A DNA stretch of 64,000 bases from CAWFXC01 sp963819735 (GCA_963819735.1 CAWFXC010000001.1:1364001-1428000), one strand, 5' to 3'. Counted from the stretch's first letter, positions 52,834-61,844 are shown. The notes: generated by a model from the letters alone, not told the origin. Numbers and translations are program-made.

Positions 52834-53988
52834 TCAGAGGCGTTCGATGACCATGGCGTTGGCCAGTCCCCCGCCTTCGCACATGGTCTGGAGCCCGTAG
52901 CGGCCTCCACTGCGTTCGAGCTCGTCGAGGAGGGTGGCGGTGAGTCGCGCGCCCGAACACCCCAACGGGTGGCCGAGGGCGATCGCGCCGCCGTTCACGT
53001 TGACTCGTTCCGGGTCGGCGTGGACGTCGCGCTCCCAGGCGACCACGACGCTCGCGAACGCCTCGTTGATCTCGATCCGGTCGATGTCGTCCAACGCGAG
53101 CTTTGCTCGTTCGAGCACCTTGGCCGTGGCCGGTATCGGCGCGGTGAGCATCAGGATCGGGTCCGAACCCGCGAGCGCGAACGCGTGGAACCGGGCCCGC
53201 GGCGTGCACCCGAGACGCGTGGCCGCCTCCTCGCTCATCACGAGCATCGCCGCCGCGCCGTCGGTGATCTGCGACGAGTTGCCGGCCGTGATCACACCAC
53301 CGGGCTTGAACGCGGGCTGGAGCGACGCCAGCTTCTCGAGCGACGTGTCGGGTCGGATGCCTTCGTCGCGCGTCATCAACTGCTCGGCGTCGTCGACCAC
53401 GATCGGCACCGGCACGATCTCCTGCTCGAATCGCCCTTCGTCGGTCGCCCGCGCCGCGCGCTGATGCGACCGCAGTGCGAACTGGTCCAGTTCCTCGCGC
53501 GGGATCGCCCATCTCTCCGCGATCAGCTCGGCCGAGATTCCCTGGGGGACGAGGTTCGGGTAGCGCTGCGTCATCCGGGGGCCGAAGGGATCGGCTCCCG
53601 GGAGCAGCGACGCACCCATCGGTACGCGGCTCATGCTCTCGACACCCGCGGCAATCACGACGTCGTACGCGCCGGCCATCACGCCCTGCGCGGCGAAGTG
53701 TGCGGACTGCTGCGACGATCCGCACTGGCGGTCGACGGTGGTGCCGGGCACCGAGTCGGGGAACCCTGCGGCGAGCAACGCGTTCCGACCGATGTTCAGC
53801 GTCTGTTCGCCGACCTGCGACACACACCCCATGATCACGTCGTCGACCAACGCCGGGTCGAGTCCGTTGCGCTCCACGAGCGCCTGGAGCGCGTGCGCCG
53901 CGAGGTCGACCGGATGCCAGCCGGCGAGCTTCCCGTTACGCCGTCCCAACGGTGTGCGAACGGCGTCGACGATCACGGCGGTGGTCAT
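52834..53988 (-). CDS. Thiolase (acetyl-CoA acyltransferase)
   Basis: The product is a 384-residue thiolase of the degradative/FadA-like type, cleaving or forming 3-ketoacyl-CoA. The acyl-accepting Cys89 sits in VDRQCGSSQQSAHFAA. The His/Cys motifs near the end are ALGHPLGCSGARL and LQTMCEGGGLANAMVIERL. It starts with MTTAVIVDAVRTPLGRRNG, and a GAGGAG ribosome site supports this ATG over an upstream one. It probably acts in fatty-acid or steroid side-chain breakdown, as such genes are plentiful in this lineage. It is divergent from the thioesterase gene. Confidence 0.92.
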   Translation of the reverse strand: MTTAVIVDAVRTPLGRRNGKLAGWHPVDLAAHALQALVERNGLDPALVDDVIMGCVSQVGEQTLNIGRNALLAAGFPDSVPGTTVDRQCGSSQQSAHFAAQGVMAGAYDVVIAAGVESMSRVPMGASLLPGADPFGPRMTQRYPNLVPQGISAELIAERWAIPREELDQFALRSHQRAARATDEGRFEQEIVPVPIVVDDAEQLMTRDEGIRPDTSLEKLASLQPAFKPGGVITAGNSSQITDGAAAMLVMSEEAATRLGCTPRARFHAFALAGSDPILMLTAPIPATAKVLERAKLALDDIDRIEINEAFASVVVAWERDVHADPERVNVNGGAIALGHPLGCSGARLTATLLDELERSGGRYGLQTMCEGGGLANAMVIERL

Positions 53989-54104
53989 GGCGGGCTCCTC
54001 GACGGTGCGGCTCGAACTGCGGGCTCGAACGGTGCGGTCTCGACTCGAGCGCATCGAGTTCGCCCCGAATGCAGTGGCGTCAGCCTATGCAGCCGTCCCT
54101 GGAA

Positions 54105-54110
54105 TAGCCT
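54105..54110 (+). promoter_or_regulatory. Candidate -10 element of the PaaI-like thioesterase gene
   Basis: TAGCCT ends 7 nt before the GTG at 54118 and fits TANNNT; there is no ribosome site, so the transcript is probably leaderless. Confidence 0.38.
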
Positions 54111-54117
54111 CGCCGCG

Positions 54118-54528
54118 GTGCGGAACATGGATCGGTCGTTGGGCGACGGCGGCATGGTGTTGCTCGCGCAGCTCGGTCTGTCGTTCGAGCGCTACGGCGA
54201 GGGCTGGGCCGAAGCCTCGTGGACTCCCACCGAGCTCGCCTGCAATCCGTTCGGCATCGTGCACGGCGGCGTCTACGGCGTCGTCCACGACGCGGCGATG
54301 AACTTCGCGTCGAACAGCGCGCTCGAGTCGGGCGACCGTGTCGCGACGCTCGACGTGTCGTACCAAACCCGTCGCGCGCCCGCGGCCGGCGCTCCACTGC
54401 AGGTACGCGGCGAGGTCGTGCGCCTCACCCGTCAGGTCGCCTACGTGGAGTCAACGGTCACCGACGACGGCGCGGAGGTCGTCTCGCGCGCCATGGGCAC
54501 GTTCATCGTCCGCCGCAAGAACGGGTGA
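54118..54528 (+). CDS. PaaI-family hotdog thioesterase
   Basis: The product is a 136-residue hotdog-fold thioesterase of the PaaI/YbgC-like group. The core is NPFGIVHGGVYGVVHDAAMNFASNS, the typical helix with the active-site acid, followed by TLDVSYQTRRAP and ESTVTDDGAEVVSRAMGTFIV. It hydrolyses acyl-CoA, commonly phenylacetyl- or hydroxybenzoyl-CoA type. The GTG was chosen for the family start and the -10-like hexamer. Its stop overlaps the next gene start (GTGA), so it is coupled to the PAP2 gene. Confidence 0.85.
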   Translation: MRNMDRSLGDGGMVLLAQLGLSFERYGEGWAEASWTPTELACNPFGIVHGGVYGVVHDAAMNFASNSALESGDRVATLDVSYQTRRAPAAGAPLQVRGEVVRLTRQVAYVESTVTDDGAEVVSRAMGTFIVRRKNG

Positions 54529-55361
54529 AGCCCGCTCCGGTCGACGGTGGTCCCGCCAGCAAGCGCGTTCGCGGTGGGTGGTTGATCGAGATCGGCGTCG
54601 GCGTCGCCATCTATCTCGTCTACGACTCCCTCCGCGACAAGGTGACCGGCGCCGGGGCCGCTGCGTTCCAACACGCGGTGCAGGTTGTCGACGCCGAGAA
54701 GTTCCTCGGCATCTACCGGGAGCGCTCGATCCAGCAGGCGTTCGTGTCGGCTGACTGGTTCATGGCGTTCTGGAACATCTACTACGGCACCATCCACTTC
54801 GTGATGCCCGTCGTGTCACTGGTGTGGCTCTACCGCAAGGCGCCGGTCCGCTACGTGCGGTGGCGCAACACGCTCCTCTTCATGCTCGCGATTGCGTTGC
54901 TGGGATTCTGGCTCTACCCGCTCATGCCGCCGAGGCTCATGCCGGCGCGCTACGGCTTCGTCGACGCCGCCGCGCACTTCTTCAACTTCGGGCCGCAGGT
55001 GCGCGTCACCATCGGCGCGAACGGCCACCCCGACGCCGCCGCCATCAAGGCGTTCGGCAACTTGTTCGCGGCGATGCCGAGCCTGCACGTGGGCTGGTCG
55101 ACATGGTCGGTGTTGGCTATCTGGCCGCTGCTCAAACGGCCGTGGGCCAAGGTGCTGTACGCGCTCTACCCGGTGAGCATCTTCTTCTGCATCGTGGTCA
55201 CCGCCAACCACTGGATCCTCGACGGGGTCGGCGGCTGGGTGGTGCTCGGGCTGGGCTACCTGTGTGCACGGGGTCTCGAGCACGCGCGCAATCTCGTGCG
55301 GGCACGCCGCGAGCCCGACCGAAACGTCGCGCCTACCGAGTCGGCTCCGACGGCCAGTTGA
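54525..55361 (+). CDS. PAP2-superfamily membrane phosphatase/phosphotransferase
   Basis: The product is a 278-residue integral membrane protein, about six helices. The catalytic motifs are the phosphatase C2/C3 type: AAMPSLHVGWSTW (Ser-x3-x-His) and TANHWILDGVGGWV (His-x4-Asp). The layout, with a large loop before the active site, is like inositol-phosphoceramide-synthase-like PAP2 proteins (PAP2_3), which dephosphorylate or transfer phospho-groups on lipids. GTG start overlaps the thioesterase stop. Its 3' end overlaps the convergent membrane protein gene by 29 bases. Confidence 0.85.
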   Translation: MKPAPVDGGPASKRVRGGWLIEIGVGVAIYLVYDSLRDKVTGAGAAAFQHAVQVVDAEKFLGIYRERSIQQAFVSADWFMAFWNIYYGTIHFVMPVVSLVWLYRKAPVRYVRWRNTLLFMLAIALLGFWLYPLMPPRLMPARYGFVDAAAHFFNFGPQVRVTIGANGHPDAAAIKAFGNLFAAMPSLHVGWSTWSVLAIWPLLKRPWAKVLYALYPVSIFFCIVVTANHWILDGVGGWVVLGLGYLCARGLEHARNLVRARREPDRNVAPTESAPTAS

Positions 55362-56937
55362 TCTTCGCCACTCCGTAGTCGGGGAACGGTGGGAACTGCG
55401 GCAGGTTCTTCACCGAATCGATGGTGGGCGACGGCCGGAGCTGGTGCGATCCCCGGAACGCGAACCACACGATGTGGAGCGAGAAGTCGGCCAGCCAGTC
55501 GATCCCACGCTGTCGGATGTAGAACGCGGTCCGACCGTTGCGCGCGGCGGTGGCGGCGTCCGGGTTCACCACGCCGTCGAGGTTGACCACGGTGATCCGG
55601 TCGTTGGCGTAGTAGCCGAACGCGCCGCTCTGCCACGCGCCCAGGACGCTGCCCGACGGAGGGACCGCAGCGACAGTGCGCGCCGCGTCGCGGTAGCCGG
55701 TCACGCTGTCGAAGGCCGACTCGGTGCCCTCGGTCGCGGTGAGACTGTGGCCGTTCGCGCGGACGGCGGCGACGATGGGCACGACGAGGAGCAACGCGAG
55801 CACGGCCAGGGCCGGGGTTCGGCGCGGCGTGGGGATTCGGACCACGCGGGCCGCCAACACCGCGATCATCAACGCCGCGACACACGCCACCGGGGCGAGG
55901 TACCGCGTGAAGTACCACCCCACCCCGAACCACGCGTAGAACACCAACAGGCCGGCCGCGAACGCGGGCAGCGCGGCCACCGCCACCGTCGGCCCCGTGC
56001 GGGCGCGCGTCCACCACCACGACACCACGAGCAGACCGATGACCAGCGCCCAGAACACGGCCACCCCGACCACCGGATGGTCGTTGAGTCGGAGGCGGAG
56101 CGATCGCCACACGTCGAACGGCCCTCCGACGACGGCTCCCGCGACCTGCGCCATCCCCTCGCGGGCAAAGGGGCGGAGCGGCGCCAGGTCGTGGGCGGCG
56201 GAGCCGCTCGTGGGAATCGGCGTGCCGAACGTGATCGTGCACCAGATCCACCACGGCGCGAGCACCACCGCGCCCGCGATCGCCCCCGGCACCAGTTGAC
56301 GGCGGGGGCCGCGCCAGAGTTGGAGTGCTCCGAGCAGCGCGACCAACAACAGGATGTCGATGCGCGCGAGGACCGCGAGGCCGGCGACGACGCCCACCGC
56401 GATCCAACGCCGGGTCGTGGGATGGTCGTTGGCCCAGATCCACATCGCGACGAGTCCGACCCCGCCGAGGATGGCGAGCGAGGTCTCGAGGCCGCCGAGC
56501 GCCATCGAGATCGCGACGGGTGAGAGGGCCCACAGCGCCGCGGCCACGACCGCGGCCACGCGACCGGCGAAGCGGTACGCGACCCACGCCAACACCACGA
56601 TCGTTGCCGTGTCCACGACGACGAGCAGCGCGAGATCGAACCGCAATGCGACATCGGGGTTGTTGGTGATCCAGAACACCGGGACCATCAGGAACCCGAG
56701 CAGGGCCTGGAACCCACTGGTGAGCGTGTGACCGTCGACGGTGGGCCCGTGCCCGTGCGCGATCGAACGCGCGATCGTGAGCGTGTAGTAGGTGTCGTCG
56801 GGGATGAACAGGCGGTCGATCACGCCGATCGGGCGGAAGAGAACCGCCAAGCGGAGCGCGAACCCGATCACCGTGATTGCTGCGACCGTGAGGACGGTCG
56901 GGTCGGAGCGGGCCCCGAGGCGCGGCTGCTCCGACAC
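55333..56937 (-). CDS. GT-C fold membrane glycosyltransferase-like protein
   Basis: The product is a 534-residue polytopic membrane protein with about 10-12 helices and a soluble C-terminal third. The first loop has FIPDDTYYTLTIARSIAHGHG, whose Asp pair is the acidic motif of GT-C enzymes using polyprenyl-phosphate sugars. HTLTSGFQALLGFLMV follows. The C-terminal domain (YRDAARTVAAVPPSGSVLGAWQSGAFGYYA) is outside the membrane. It starts with GTG preceded 6 nt by TACGAT, suggesting a leaderless message. It overlaps the PAP2 gene end by 29 bases, an uncommon convergent overlap. Substrate unknown. Confidence 0.78.
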   Translation of the reverse strand: MSEQPRLGARSDPTVLTVAAITVIGFALRLAVLFRPIGVIDRLFIPDDTYYTLTIARSIAHGHGPTVDGHTLTSGFQALLGFLMVPVFWITNNPDVALRFDLALLVVVDTATIVVLAWVAYRFAGRVAAVVAAALWALSPVAISMALGGLETSLAILGGVGLVAMWIWANDHPTTRRWIAVGVVAGLAVLARIDILLLVALLGALQLWRGPRRQLVPGAIAGAVVLAPWWIWCTITFGTPIPTSGSAAHDLAPLRPFAREGMAQVAGAVVGGPFDVWRSLRLRLNDHPVVGVAVFWALVIGLLVVSWWWTRARTGPTVAVAALPAFAAGLLVFYAWFGVGWYFTRYLAPVACVAALMIAVLAARVVRIPTPRRTPALAVLALLLVVPIVAAVRANGHSLTATEGTESAFDSVTGYRDAARTVAAVPPSGSVLGAWQSGAFGYYANDRITVVNLDGVVNPDAATAARNGRTAFYIRQRGIDWLADFSLHIVWFAFRGSHQLRPSPTIDSVKNLPQFPPFPDYGVAKINWPSEPTR

Positions 56938-56943
56938 GCGCCA

Positions 56944-56949
56944 ATCGTA
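56944..56949 (-). promoter_or_regulatory. Candidate -10 element of the GT-C membrane protein gene
   Basis: On the minus strand this reads TACGAT followed by 6 nt and GTG (56937). It fits TANNNT, with no ribosome site in between; no -35 was found. Confidence 0.42.
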
Positions 56950-56968
56950 ACCAGCGGCCCTCGTTCGG

Positions 56969-57559
56969 CTACGGGCGGTCGGCGAACAGCACCCGATCGA
57001 GGAGCACGAACTGGGCGATCCACAGCAGGCCGAATGCGCTGAGGTTCGCGAACAGCAGCACGCCGGTTCGCAGCACGGGCGAGCCCAGGTGGGCACCGTC
57101 AGCCCATGATGCGGCGAACGCCACCGCGATCGTCGACAACACCAAGCCCGTGAACGACAGCGCCCAGAACGGCACGACTTCGCGCCAGAGGTTGCTCGCG
57201 TCGCGCTTGCCCCAGGTCCAGCGGCGGTTGAGGCTGTACGACGGCACCGTCGCCACCGACGTCGCCAACACGTTGGCGGTCCACGCCGCCAGCCCGAACC
57301 CGGCCGTCGCCGCGGCGAGGATGCTGACGCTGATCACGGTGGTGATCACCGAGACCCCCATGCAGCGCGTGAGCCGGGCAACGAGCCTGGGCCGGGTCGT
57401 CGGCGGGATGCCGGTCCGAGCCGCGGGAGGTTCGACGGCGGACGCGGTTGCGGTCTCGGGCGAAGCCAGGAGCAGCGCCGGGGCGAGGGCGATGCCCCGG
57501 GCCGGGTGGCGGGGGTCGGGAGGAAACGGTCGGGGGCGAGGATCAGTGGCGAGCGCCAT
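56969..57559 (-). CDS. GtrA-family membrane protein
   Basis: The product is a 196-residue protein: a disordered N-terminus of about 60 residues rich in Pro, Ala and Arg, followed by a GtrA domain of four helices (CMGVSVITTVISVSILAAATAGF, AAWTANVLATSVATVPSYSLNRRWTWGKRD, and two more). The NRRWTWGK segment is the family hallmark. GtrA proteins assist movement of polyprenyl-linked sugars across the membrane, so partnership with the GT-C protein directly downstream is likely. The ATG was chosen by the frame; no ribosome site is evident. Confidence 0.83.
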   Translation of the reverse strand: MALATDPRPRPFPPDPRHPARGIALAPALLLASPETATASAVEPPAARTGIPPTTRPRLVARLTRCMGVSVITTVISVSILAAATAGFGLAAWTANVLATSVATVPSYSLNRRWTWGKRDASNLWREVVPFWALSFTGLVLSTIAVAFAASWADGAHLGSPVLRTGVLLFANLSAFGLLWIAQFVLLDRVLFADRP

Positions 57560-57598
57560 GGTGCGAGGTCTCCGGACACTGCGGGCTGTGTGCCTCCA

Positions 57599-58786
57599 TC
57601 ATTCTCCGCGGTTCGTGAGCGTCTGATGAGAGCGCGCGGTGATGACGACCATCGTCGTGACGAGGCCGGCGAGCACGAGCCCGGTCACGAGCACCGCCTG
57701 TCCGGTGAAGGTGGAACCGAGCACCAACGCCGCCGCGAAGACGAACACCGGGAGGCGCGTCCGCGTCGCCGGGTGCAACAGCGTCTCGATGAGCGCGACC
57801 GTCAGCACGAACATCGCGACCGGGATGGTGAACGCCGCGGCCGCCCCGGTGGATGAGATGTCCGCGTGATGCGTCAGTGAGTCGACGACGACGGCGATGC
57901 CCGCGCCGACGGCTGCCGCCGACGCGAAGACGAAGTAGTGGCCGTAACCCCAGAGGAAACCGACTCGGGTCGACACCAACGCCTCGCCGGCGGGCTTGGC
58001 GAAGTAGATCCACCACATCGCGAACACCGTGAGCAGCGCGCCCACCGCGGTCAGATACAGCGTGGCGTCGCCACTGTGCTCGTCGATCCCGACCTGGAAC
58101 GCCACCGAGGCCGACAGGATCGACTCTCCGAGCACGATCAGGGTGAAGAGCCCGTAGCGCTCGGCGATGTGTTCAGGGTGCCACGGGGTCGGGGAGGCGT
58201 GCTCGCCCCAGATCGGCACCGCGAGCTCGGCGATGCCCATCACGATGAATCCCCACACCGGCCAGCCGGCGAGTGCCAGCGCGCCCCAACCGAGCAGGCA
58301 CACCGACTCGCCCGCGGCGAAGCGATGGAGCGCGGTGCGGCGCCCGGGATCGTGGCGCGCGGCCCGGAGCCAGAGGCTGACCAGACCGATGCGCATCACC
58401 ACGTACCCGGCGAACACCACGTCGAAGTCGCGGTGATCGAACGCCCGGGGCACGCCCGCGGCAAGCACGAGAACGCCGGTGATCTGCACCAGCGTGAGCA
58501 GTCGGTAGACCACGTCGTCGTTGTCGTAGGCGGAGGCGAACCAGGTGAAGTTCATCCACGCCCACCAGATGGCGAAGAACACGAGCGCGTAGCTCACCAG
58601 CGAGCTCCCGGCGTCGGCGTCGGCCACCGCGTGATGGAGGTGGGACGCACATTGAGCGACCGCAACGACGAAGCAGAGGTCGAACAGCAGCTCGAGCGGG
58701 GTCGAGGCCCGGTGGCGCTCCCCGGCGTCACGTGCCGGCATCGGGCGCCGCCACCACAACGGCTTGGTCTCGAGGTGATCGGTCAA
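57599..58786 (-). CDS. ltrA: Low-temperature-requirement-A-like membrane protein
   Basis: The product is a 395-residue polytopic membrane protein with about 10 helices. The start LWWRRPMPARDAGERHRASTPLELLFDLCFVVAVAQCASHLHHA is the LtrA N-terminus, with TPLELLFDL diagnostic. WWAWMNFTWFASAYDNDDVVYR and HIAERYGLFTLIVLGESIL are the other conserved segments. The function of LtrA is unclear (initially linked to cold growth in Listeria). A TTG start at 58786 was preferred; a GTG at 58831 gives 15 more residues. The gene is divergent from the isochorismatase gene. Confidence 0.85.
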   Translation of the reverse strand: MTDHLETKPLWWRRPMPARDAGERHRASTPLELLFDLCFVVAVAQCASHLHHAVADADAGSSLVSYALVFFAIWWAWMNFTWFASAYDNDDVVYRLLTLVQITGVLVLAAGVPRAFDHRDFDVVFAGYVVMRIGLVSLWLRAARHDPGRRTALHRFAAGESVCLLGWGALALAGWPVWGFIVMGIAELAVPIWGEHASPTPWHPEHIAERYGLFTLIVLGESILSASVAFQVGIDEHSGDATLYLTAVGALLTVFAMWWIYFAKPAGEALVSTRVGFLWGYGHYFVFASAAAVGAGIAVVVDSLTHHADISSTGAAAAFTIPVAMFVLTVALIETLLHPATRTRLPVFVFAAALVLGSTFTGQAVLVTGLVLAGLVTTMVVITARSHQTLTNRGE

Positions 58787-59091
58787 ATTTCCCGCGTACC
58801 CCGCCGGCGCTCCATCACGACAGCCTGGCACGTCGCCCCCGAACCGACTCTCCCCGTTCGTCGAAAGAGACCGTTCGCGCTCCGTTCACGGTTCCGTTGC
58901 CCGGTCCGGGTGGCGGGGCGGGCATCATGGACCCCGAACCGGCCGTTGCGTCGTCGGATCAGTTGTCCCCCCGGCTGGTCCGCGATGCACGGTTGGTCCG
59001 CCGGATCCCCCTTCGAGGGTCGAGGCCGGCGTTCAGGGGTAGGTTCGGGACCGCGCGTCAGCGCACTGCCCGACTCCGGGGGAGGACGCCC
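58787..59091. other. Non-coding gap between divergent ltrA and isochorismatase genes
   Basis: These 305 bases show no convincing gene. An ATG at 58927 is in frame with the isochorismatase-like gene but codes for an Arg-rich stretch unlike the family, and the GGGGGAGG ribosome site (59078-59085) points to 59092. Promoters for both flanking genes must lie here. Confidence 0.6.
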
Positions 59092-59697
59092 ATGTCCATC
59101 GATCCGTCCACGACCGCAATCGTCCTGATCGAGTACCAGAACGACTTCACCTCCGAAGGCGGCGCGCTCCACGGCGCGGTCGAAGAGGTCATGAACAAGA
59201 CCGACATGCTGGCGAAGACCCGACAGGCGGTCGACTCGGCCCGCAGTGCCGGAGTCACTGTGATGCACGCGCCGATCACGTTCGCCGAGGGATACAACGA
59301 GATCAGCTCCCACCCCTACGGCATCCTCAAGGGTGTCGTCGACGGCAACGCGTTCGTCAAGGACAGCTGGGGTGCCGCGATCGTCGACGAGCTCGCGCCC
59401 GAACGCGGCGACATCGTCATCGAAGGCAAGCGTGGCCTCGATACGTTCGCCAGCACCAACCTCGACTTCATCCTTCGCAGCAAGGGGATCAAGACCATCG
59501 TGCTGGGCGGTTTCCTCACCAACTGTTGCGTGGAGTCGACGATGCGCTCCGGCTACGAGAACGGGTACAAGGTGATCACGCTGAACGACTGCATGGCGGC
59601 GACGTCGGTCGAGGAGCACGACAACGCGCTGAGCTACGACTTCCCGATGTTCTCGGAGCCCATGAGCTCCACCGAGTTCATCGCGCAGTTGGAGTAG
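59092..59697 (+). CDS. Isochorismatase-like cysteine hydrolase
   Basis: The product is a 201-residue hydrolase of the isochorismatase-like superfamily. The catalytic triad is seen as D18 (IEYQNDF), K113 (IEGKRG) and C146 (FLTNCCVESTMR); the non-proline cis-peptide region precedes the Cys. Members hydrolyse nicotinamide, carbamoyl compounds or N-carbamoyl amino acids; the substrate is not predictable. A GGGGGAGG ribosome site lies 6 nt before the ATG. It is the first gene of a three-gene run; the next gene starts immediately after its stop. Confidence 0.87.
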   Translation: MSIDPSTTAIVLIEYQNDFTSEGGALHGAVEEVMNKTDMLAKTRQAVDSARSAGVTVMHAPITFAEGYNEISSHPYGILKGVVDGNAFVKDSWGAAIVDELAPERGDIVIEGKRGLDTFASTNLDFILRSKGIKTIVLGGFLTNCCVESTMRSGYENGYKVITLNDCMAATSVEEHDNALSYDFPMFSEPMSSTEFIAQLE

Positions 59698-60579
59698 TTG
59701 GCGCGCCGGTTGGAATCACTCACCGTCACCCTCCCCGACGGCCGCGCGCTCGGCTATCGCGAATACGGCGACCCGCATGGTCACCCGGTGGTCAACTGCC
59801 ACGGCGGGCTGCTGTGCGGGCTCGACGTCGCGCCGTTCCAACAGACTGCAACCGAGCTCGGCGTACGGATCGTGTCGCCCGATCGTCCGGGGCTGGGGAA
59901 TTCCGATCCCGCGCCGGGGCGAACCACTGGGGACTGGGCCGGAGACGTCGTCGCCCTCCTCGACGCGCTCGAGCTCCCACGCGTGGGTGTGCTCGGTTGG
60001 TCGATGGGTGGGCAGTACGCGCTGGCGTGCGCGGCAAGCCTCCCAGAGCGGATCACTCGGGCAGTGGTGATCGCGGGCGCGGTCCCACTCGACGACGACG
60101 CAGCGTTCGCGCAGCTGAACGCGATGGATCGTCGCCTCACTCGGTTGTCGCAACACCATCCGCATGTTGCGCGCGCGATCTTCGCCACGCTCGGAGAGCT
60201 CGCGACCCACACCCCCGAGGTGTGGGCTCACCTCACCGCGCGAGGTGCGGTGCCCGACGAAGCCGCCGCGATCGAGGCGCTTCCCGATCCGGGCATCGCC
60301 GCGGCGGCGGCCGGCGCGCTCCCCCACACCGAAGGCATGGTCGAGGAGTACCGCGCCTGGGTCCGCCCGTGGGGCTTCGCGCCCGAAGACATCCGGGTGC
60401 CGACGACCATCTGGCAGGGCGACGCCGACGATCTCGTCCCCCCGTCGTGGGGTAGCGAACTGGCGGCGCGGATCCCCGACGCGCGCCTCGTTCTCCTCCG
60501 GGGTGAGGGTCACTTCCTCGGCTACCGCCACGCGCGCGAGATCCTCGGCGATTTGACCGGCGTTCCTTCCGGCGACTGA
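59698..60579 (+). CDS. Alpha/beta hydrolase
   Basis: The product is a 293-residue serine hydrolase. The oxyanion motif is NCHGG (about 33-37), the nucleophile elbow is GWSMGG (Ser102), the acid Asp lies in IWQGDADDLVPP near residue 243 and the His in EGHFLGY near residue 269. It starts with TTG directly next to the stop of the isochorismatase-like gene, so translation is probably coupled. It could act on esters, amides or lactones; its substrate is unknown. Confidence 0.85.
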   Translation: MARRLESLTVTLPDGRALGYREYGDPHGHPVVNCHGGLLCGLDVAPFQQTATELGVRIVSPDRPGLGNSDPAPGRTTGDWAGDVVALLDALELPRVGVLGWSMGGQYALACAASLPERITRAVVIAGAVPLDDDAAFAQLNAMDRRLTRLSQHHPHVARAIFATLGELATHTPEVWAHLTARGAVPDEAAAIEALPDPGIAAAAAGALPHTEGMVEEYRAWVRPWGFAPEDIRVPTTIWQGDADDLVPPSWGSELAARIPDARLVLLRGEGHFLGYRHAREILGDLTGVPSGD

Positions 60580-60640
60580 TGGCCCGCGACGCGGGCACCG
60601 ACGTACGTTGCCGGACCGGCCGGCGATGAACGGAGTCAGC

Positions 60641-61690
60641 ATGCAGGCGTGGCGCGTCCACGAACACGGTGAGCCCGCCGACGTGCTCGTGCTCGACGAG
60701 ATCCCGGAACCGACGGCCGCCGACCTCGCGGGGCTCGGCATGCACATGAGCGGTTGGGTGCCGGTGCAACCGGGCATCGAGCCGTTCACCGACTGGGTGA
60801 TCCTGCGCATGACGGTGGCTGCGCTCGCGCTCCCCGACGTGACCATGGCGCGTGGCACGTATCCGGTACCGGTGGCGATGCCCTACGTGTCGGGCCAGGA
60901 AGGTGTCGGGGTGGTGATCGACGCCGCGCCCGCGCACCGGGGCCTCCTCGGCCAGCGGATCGCTGCGGTCTGCATCCAGCCCTTCGGCAGCCTGGCGCCG
61001 GTGGCAGTCGGGATCTCGACGATGTTCGAGGTACCAGATTCCATGAGTGACGAGGAGGCTGCGGCGTTCCTGATTCCTGCGCACACCGCGTACCACGCCG
61101 TGCATCGTCGGGGTCAGGTCCGGGCCGGAGAGACCGTCGGCGTGCTCGGCGCCGCCGGCGGTTTGGGTTCGGCGATCGTGCAACTCTGCGTCGCCGCGGG
61201 CGCCGACGTGATCGCGATCGTCGGCGGCCCGGAGAAGGTGCGCGTGTGCGAGGACCTCGGCGCACGTGCAGTCGATCATTCCGCGGGCGACTTCGTCGAG
61301 GGCGTCCGCGCCGCCACCGGCGGCCGTGGTCTCGACGTGCTCATCGACCCGGTGCAGGGCGAGGCAGGGGCCCGAGGACGCGATCTCCTCGTTCCCGACG
61401 GACGGCACGTTCTCTGCGGGCACGCGGGTGGCCTCATCCCGCACGACCCGCACTTCTACGTGCGCAACCACACGCTGGTGGGCGCGACGCTCGGCGGATA
61501 CTCCCGCGCCGAGATGCAGCGCATCCACGCCGAGACGCAATCCGCGATCGAGCTGCTCGTCGCGGAAGGCCGCTACCGCCCGCTCGTGAGCCGTTGCGTG
61601 AGCTTCGCCGACGTGCCCGCGGCGATCACCGACCTCGACCAACGACGTACGTGGGGTCGCGTCGTCGTGCGCATCGCGCCGGGGACGTGA
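60641..61690 (+). CDS. MDR-superfamily alcohol dehydrogenase / quinone oxidoreductase
   Basis: The product is a 349-residue zinc-independent medium-chain reductase of the quinone oxidoreductase type. It has MQAWRVHEHGEPADVLVLDEIP at the N-terminus, VSGQEGVGVV, the helix SDEEAAAFLIPAHTAYHAV, the NADPH motif GVLGAAGGLGSAIVQL and the C-terminal RPLVSRCVSFADVPAAI. The structural-zinc cysteines of true alcohol dehydrogenases are absent. The ATG at 60641 has a CGGAG ribosome site; TTG at 60608 and ATG at 60626 are alternatives. It probably completes a three-gene operon. It is convergent with tRNA-Ala, 48 bases away. Confidence 0.87.
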   Translation: MQAWRVHEHGEPADVLVLDEIPEPTAADLAGLGMHMSGWVPVQPGIEPFTDWVILRMTVAALALPDVTMARGTYPVPVAMPYVSGQEGVGVVIDAAPAHRGLLGQRIAAVCIQPFGSLAPVAVGISTMFEVPDSMSDEEAAAFLIPAHTAYHAVHRRGQVRAGETVGVLGAAGGLGSAIVQLCVAAGADVIAIVGGPEKVRVCEDLGARAVDHSAGDFVEGVRAATGGRGLDVLIDPVQGEAGARGRDLLVPDGRHVLCGHAGGLIPHDPHFYVRNHTLVGATLGGYSRAEMQRIHAETQSAIELLVAEGRYRPLVSRCVSFADVPAAITDLDQRRTWGRVVVRIAPGT

Positions 61691-61738
61691 CCTCGCGCTC
61701 CGCTCGAGGGTGCCGGAGCGACCAGCGGATCGGTTCGG

Positions 61739-61812
61739 TGGAGACGATGGGACTCGAACCCACGACCCCCTGCTTGCAAAGCAGGTGCTCTAGCCAACTG
61801 AGCTACGTCCCC
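61739..61812 (-). tRNA. tRNA-Ala (anticodon UGC)
   Basis: On the minus strand, GGGGACG (from 61812) pairs with CGTCTCC, with A as the discriminator at 61739. D-loop AGCTCAGTTGGCTAGAGC, anticodon loop TTTGCAA with TGC, and T-arm GTGGGTTCGAGTCCCAT are standard. CCA is not encoded. Length is 74 nt. Confidence 0.95.
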
Positions 61813-61844
61813 GTGGCCGAATCAGCGTAGCGAAGCGCACCGGC

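Noticed and set aside
58927..59091. Alternative earlier start for the isochorismatase-like gene
   Set aside because: The added residues are Arg-rich and unlike the family; the GGGGGAGG site fits the ATG at 59092.
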